Shown one piece after another: positions 61,158 through 64,000 of a stretch of DNA of 64,000 nt. The DNA is taken from NCBI RefSeq assembly GCF_000517625.1, contig NZ_CP007056.1, positions 62,001 through 126,000 of the forward strand. The letters are read 5' to 3'. The stretch is from Halostagnicola larsenii XH-48. Lineage in GTDB: Archaea > Halobacteriota > Halobacteria > Halobacteriales > Natrialbaceae. Position numbers and translations under genes: made by a program. A model generated the notes under the pieces. The model saw only the letters and a list, made by a program, of their open reading frames with translations. It was not told the DNA's origin and did no database searches. Every line of letters begins with the position of its first letter. Positions within the stretch are counted from its first letter, which is position 1.

Positions 61158-61919
61158 TCAATAATCTGGCTCTTCGTTCGCCAGAAACGCTCGTACGCCC
61201 TCTTCGTGCTCCGGCGAGCCGTAGGCGAGCGACTGCGTATGTATCTCGTGGGTGAGCGCGTCTCGCCAGCCTCGATTCATGTTCTCGTGGATCGCTCGCT
61301 TCGTGAGCCCGATCGTTTTCGAGGGCCGCTTTCGAAGCGTCTCGAGGAGTTCCTCGACCGTCTCGTCTAACTCCTGTGCGGGAACGGTCTCGTTTACGAG
61401 TCCGAGCCGTTGGGCCTCGCTCGCGGAGATGAACTCGCCCGTCATCGCCAGTCGTTTCGCCGCTCGAAGCCCGACGAGTTGCGGGAGGAGGAAGGTTCCG
61501 CCCGTATCGGGAACGAGTCCGACGCGCACGAACGCGCAACTGAAAGACGCGGATTCGACGGCGTAAGCGAAGTCACTGATAGCGGTTATCGCCAATCCGG
61601 CCCCTACGGCGTCGCCGTTGACTTTCGCGATGATCGGGAGCTCGGAGGAAAGGGCCGTTTCGACCACTCGTCCGAGGGTTTCGGTGACGCGGTCGACGGA
61701 TTCCTTCGGTGTTTCGTCGCGGTCGGCCATCGCCTCGAGGTCGCCACCGGCGCTGAATGCGTCTCCCTCACCGGTGAGTACGATCGCGTCGAACTGCGTA
61801 GCGTCGACGGCTTCGATGGCATCCGCAAGTTCCGTCGCAGCGCTTGCAGTGAATGCGTTGAGCGACTCGGGACGGTCGAAGGTTATCGTCCGAACCCCCG
61901 CGCTGTCTTCGACGTTCAT
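61158..61919 (-). CDS. PaaG-like enoyl-CoA isomerase (crotonase fold)
   Basis: A 253-residue crotonase. The oxyanion motif is 'DAFSAGGDLEAMAD'. Instead of the two hydratase glutamates it has 'GAGLAITAISDFAYA' and 'AFVRVGLVPDTGGTFLLPQL'. The latter closely matches the PaaG segment FSKLGLIPDCGGTWLLPR, with its catalytic Asp. It is the best candidate in the window for the isomerase that turns a ring-epoxide-CoA into the seven-membered oxepin-CoA. An AAATTTAACAG about 27 bases upstream is a good TATA box. Confidence 0.87.
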   Translation of the reverse strand: MNVEDSAGVRTITFDRPESLNAFTASAATELADAIEAVDATQFDAIVLTGEGDAFSAGGDLEAMADRDETPKESVDRVTETLGRVVETALSSELPIIAKVNGDAVGAGLAITAISDFAYAVESASFSCAFVRVGLVPDTGGTFLLPQLVGLRAAKRLAMTGEFISASEAQRLGLVNETVPAQELDETVEELLETLRKRPSKTIGLTKRAIHENMNRGWRDALTHEIHTQSLAYGSPEHEEGVRAFLANEEPDY

Positions 61920-62404
61920 ACCGTTGCAACTCCATTCTGCCTGTTAAATTTTCCTAGACCACACAGTCTACGATCCGGTTTGTCTCTCTATTCTAAATTT
62001 ATTGCTATAAACAAAATTCACACAGATATAGTATATGTGTGGAAAAATTTCACTCACCATCTCTATTCAAAATTGAGTAGGTGCGATACTGGCCGTAAAA
62101 TCCTGTTATAGCAGGGACTGTCCAGCACAGAGATGGTGAACTGGGGATCCCCATTCTAGTGGATCTCCTCGTCTGAACAATATGACGTGTAGGTTCGGTT
62201 TACGGGGTCAATTCAGGCTTGTTGGATGACTATCGACGCATATCACTAAAACATATAATTAATATATTATATATTTTATTACTACTATGCTTTATTGATA
62301 CCTTCCGTACCTTCACCGGCCTCGAATCTAAATAAGATAATAACTATAATAGTAGTAAATACATAGTCACCTATTTATCTGCGGAGACAGTTGTTACTGT
62401 TACG
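61920..62404. other. AT-rich intergenic region
   Basis: About 485 bases, AT-rich especially at 62250-62370, between two divergent genes. It holds the crotonase promoter at 61941-61951 and a TATA-like CTATTTATC near 62371, about 30 bases before the UspA ATG. A palindrome CCTGTTATAGCAGG (one mismatch) lies near 62102. No gene was recognised. Confidence 0.5.
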
Positions 62405-62896
62405 ATGAACGAAGATTCGCCCGGTTTAGATGGCATGGAGGATATCGGCATTGAAACCGTCGTTCTCGGGGTACGTGCTCGCGATGACGACCGCGCCGAG
62501 ACGCTCGTGGATGCCGTGGAAGATATTCGCACGTCGAACGACCTCACCGTTATCGTTGCGTATATTTTCGATAAGGACTCTCACAACGAAACCATCAAGC
62601 AGGTGGTCGGTGCGGATAGTGAGCACGTCGACCCCGACGAGTTGGCTTCCAGAATGTCCGTCGTTCGAACGATCACCGACCTTCTCGAGGCAGCGTCCAT
62701 CGACGTCGAAACTCGCGCCGCACCGGGAACGAGCGGGGATGGCCTCGTCGACATCGCTGAGGACGTCGACGCAGACCGGGTGATCATCGGCGGCCGTCGC
62801 CGATCCCCCACGGGCAAGGCGCTTTTCGGAAGCGCGGTCCAGACCGTGATGTTCAACGCACCCTGTCCGGTGACGTTCGTTCGCGATCAGGAGTAA
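62405..62896 (+). CDS. Universal stress protein UspA family
   Basis: A 163-residue UspA protein beginning 'MNEDSPGLDGMEDIGIETVV'. The ATP-binding loop is 'IIGGRRRSPTGKALFGSAVQ', ending 'VMFNAPCPVTFV'. It resembles the first UspA in the window in its C-terminal motif but has a longer acidic N-terminus. It stands alone with its own promoter. Confidence 0.93.
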   Translation: MNEDSPGLDGMEDIGIETVVLGVRARDDDRAETLVDAVEDIRTSNDLTVIVAYIFDKDSHNETIKQVVGADSEHVDPDELASRMSVVRTITDLLEAASIDVETRAAPGTSGDGLVDIAEDVDADRVIIGGRRRSPTGKALFGSAVQTVMFNAPCPVTFVRDQE

Positions 62897-62957
62897 GCGG
62901 CTCTGATTCGGTGTGCGATCGATACCAGCCAGTTGTCGTCGAGCGCTGCTCGAGCCG

Positions 62958-63671
62958 TCAGGAATCCTCTTCACCCGGCGGGGTTCCGACTCCCGGTGTC
63001 GGGTCCGCCATCGAATCGATCACGCGCTTTCGGCGGTGTATCGCCCTGTAGGCCCGACGCAGTAGTCGATCGAGCCGCGAGTGCGAGACGCGTGCGCTCA
63101 CCCGTCCGTCGCGGATGGCATCGACCACCGATTCGGGCGTGAGTCGATCCGCTTCGACGACGGTGTAGGCCCGACCGACTTCGAAGGGGTAGTGAGCGTC
63201 GCTGCCACCGATAAGCGGGAGTCCCCGGTCGGCCGCCAGCTCCTCGACGAGCGGTCGCGAACGGGGGTGTTTTCCGTTGACCTCGATGGCGTCGAACGGC
63301 ACGTCCTCGAGTTCACGGATCGTGCTGTTGCGAAACGGGTGGGCCACAATCGCGGCGCAGTCGCGCTCGTGAGCCAATTCGACCGCTTGCGCCGGTGTCA
63401 GTTCCCCGGGTTTCGTTTCCGAGGGCGGGTCGGGACCCACGACGAGAACGTGGCCGCGGTCGGTCGTGATCTCGATTCCGGGCAGTGTTTCGACGTCCGC
63501 AGGCGGCTCGAGGGGGGTGTAGTAATCGTGATTAGTCGTCGCGATACCGTCGAGACCGCGCCGTTGGGCCATTTTCGCGAGTGCCCGCGCGCCGAACGGG
63601 TCGAACAGGTCCCCGAGCGTTCGCCGGCCGTGGAAGAATCGCGTGTGCGAATGGAGATCGACGATGTACAC
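62958..63671 (-). CDS. PHP-domain metal-dependent phosphoesterase
   Basis: A 237-residue PHP protein with the metal-binding motifs of the family in order: 'YIVDLHSHTRFFHGRR' (HxH), 'GIATTNHDYY', 'AAIVAHPFR' and 'LIGGSDAHYPFEVG'. It probably hydrolyses a phosphoester such as a nucleotide or nucleic-acid end. The start is a GTG at 63671, immediately before the first metal-binding motif. It is divergent from the diacylglycerol-kinase-family gene, with about 54 bases between them. Confidence 0.9.
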   Translation of the reverse strand: MYIVDLHSHTRFFHGRRTLGDLFDPFGARALAKMAQRRGLDGIATTNHDYYTPLEPPADVETLPGIEITTDRGHVLVVGPDPPSETKPGELTPAQAVELAHERDCAAIVAHPFRNSTIRELEDVPFDAIEVNGKHPRSRPLVEELAADRGLPLIGGSDAHYPFEVGRAYTVVEADRLTPESVVDAIRDGRVSARVSHSRLDRLLRRAYRAIHRRKRVIDSMADPTPGVGTPPGEEDS

Positions 63672-63725
63672 GTGAAGGCATTCGCCGGGCAGGCCCTTTT
63701 TTGCTTGGCCGGCGTATCACGCGGT

Positions 63726-64000
63726 ATGCAATCGGATAGTCCCGCGGCGGAACGACGAGAAAGCGACCGGGTTTTCGTTCTCAATCCCGTCAGCGGGAGT
63801 CAGGATCACGTCGACGACGTCGTCAAACTGGCAGCCGATTACGGATTCGAGGTTCTGACGACCGAAGAATCCGGGGACGCGACTCGGTTCGCCCGCCGGG
63901 CCGCACCAGACGTCGATCTCGTCGCCGCAGTCGGCGGCGACGGCACCGTCAACGAAGTCGTCAACGGCATCGTCGAGGCGGACGCGCTCGAGTCGACGAC
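63726..64000 (+). CDS. Diacylglycerol/lipid kinase family protein (N-terminal part, runs off the window)
   Basis: Only the first ~91 residues lie in the window. 'VFVLNPVSGSQDHVDDVVKL' and 'VAAVGGDGTVNEVVNGIVEA' are the nucleotide-binding loops of the DAGK catalytic domain, shared by diacylglycerol kinases, sphingosine kinases and YegS-like lipid kinases. Residues 1-15 are a short polar leader. The ATG at 63726 is the first in frame. Confidence 0.88.
   Translation, partial: MQSDSPAAERRESDRVFVLNPVSGSQDHVDDVVKLAADYGFEVLTTEESGDATRFARRAAPDVDLVAAVGGDGTVNEVVNGIVEADALEST

Noticed and set aside
62098-62125. Resemblance between TCCTGTTATAG here and a similar string near 1040, possibly insertion-sequence ends
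   Set aside because: Only about eleven bases match, without terminal inverted repeats, transposase or target duplication. Chance similarity in AT-rich spacers is sufficient.

Overview
The window comes from a halophilic archaeon (class Halobacteria). The evidence is a high-GC genome with strongly acidic predicted proteins, very frequent CTCGAG hexamers inside genes, TATA-box promoters about 25-30 bp upstream of start codons (many mRNAs look leaderless), Tat-dependent lipoproteins, and haloarchaeal families such as the LUD-type lactate utilisation proteins, the fused HMG-CoA-synthase-like/DUF35 protein and NuoG-like formate dehydrogenase. The abundance of CTCGAG hints at the Natrialbales, but that is inference. 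No rRNA, tRNA, CRISPR array or intact insertion sequence was recognised.

Layout. 1-6.8 kb: a membrane winged-helix protein, a TRAM protein, a PRC-barrel protein, the TrkA/TrkH potassium uptake pair and a sodium/calcium antiporter. 6.8-8.7 kb: an AT-richer, gene-poor stretch ending in the frameshifted remnant of an FAD-linked glycolate/lactate oxidase. 8.8-12.5 kb: lutB-lutC (LutB carries a LutA-like tail) divergent from an IclR regulator. 13.3-18.4 kb: a complete 2-oxoacid dehydrogenase complex, with E2-E3 running tail-to-tail into E1alpha-E1beta. 18.8-23.6 kb: a TctCBA tripartite tricarboxylate transporter, an enolase-superfamily enzyme and a UspA protein. 23.8-25.1 kb: a soluble PAS chemotaxis transducer. 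25.5-34.7 kb: acyl-CoA dehydrogenase and aldehyde dehydrogenase on the minus strand, then a plus-strand run of thiolase, HMGCS-like/DUF35, 3-hydroxyacyl-CoA dehydrogenase, enoyl-CoA hydratase and acyl-CoA ligase. 34.7-46.7 kb: a long minus-strand run of a Liv-type ABC transporter, two crotonase-fold enzymes, methylmalonyl-CoA epimerase and a two-subunit formate dehydrogenase. 46.8-50.2 kb: a two-subunit CoA-transferase-like enzyme and a 2-aminobenzoate/benzoate-type CoA ligase. 51.1-56.6 kb: ferredoxin and GNAT genes divergent from a phenylacetyl-CoA-epoxidase-like cluster, in which PaaD is split into two genes, followed by a hydratase and a tandem hotdog thioesterase. 56.6-61.9 kb: a translationally coupled operon with a putative RHH-like protein, a catalytic UbiD, a UbiD lacking the catalytic motif and an MBL hydrolase, preceded by a PaaG-like isomerase. 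62.4-64 kb: UspA, a PHP phosphoesterase and the start of a diacylglycerol-kinase-family gene.

How it works together (inference). From about 25 to 62 kb this is a catabolic region built around CoA thioesters. Import (Liv) and activation (two ligases, one CoA-transferase-like enzyme) lead to oxygen-dependent epoxidation of an aryl-CoA by the PaaABC-like di-iron enzyme, isomerisation (PaaG-like), hydration, beta-oxidation (3-hydroxyacyl-CoA dehydrogenase, thiolase) and propionyl-CoA handling (epimerase). A fused PaaZ and the reductase PaaE are absent. The free aldehyde dehydrogenase, a stand-alone 2Fe-2S ferredoxin and the hotdog or CoA-transferase-like proteins are the candidates to replace them.

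The observations most worth following up are the split PaaD and iron-ligand-bearing PaaC, the unequal UbiD pair, the formate-dehydrogenase NuoF subunit that has lost its flavin/NADH loops, and a paired GTATAC-N7-GTATAC element found in two separate convergent intergenic regions.
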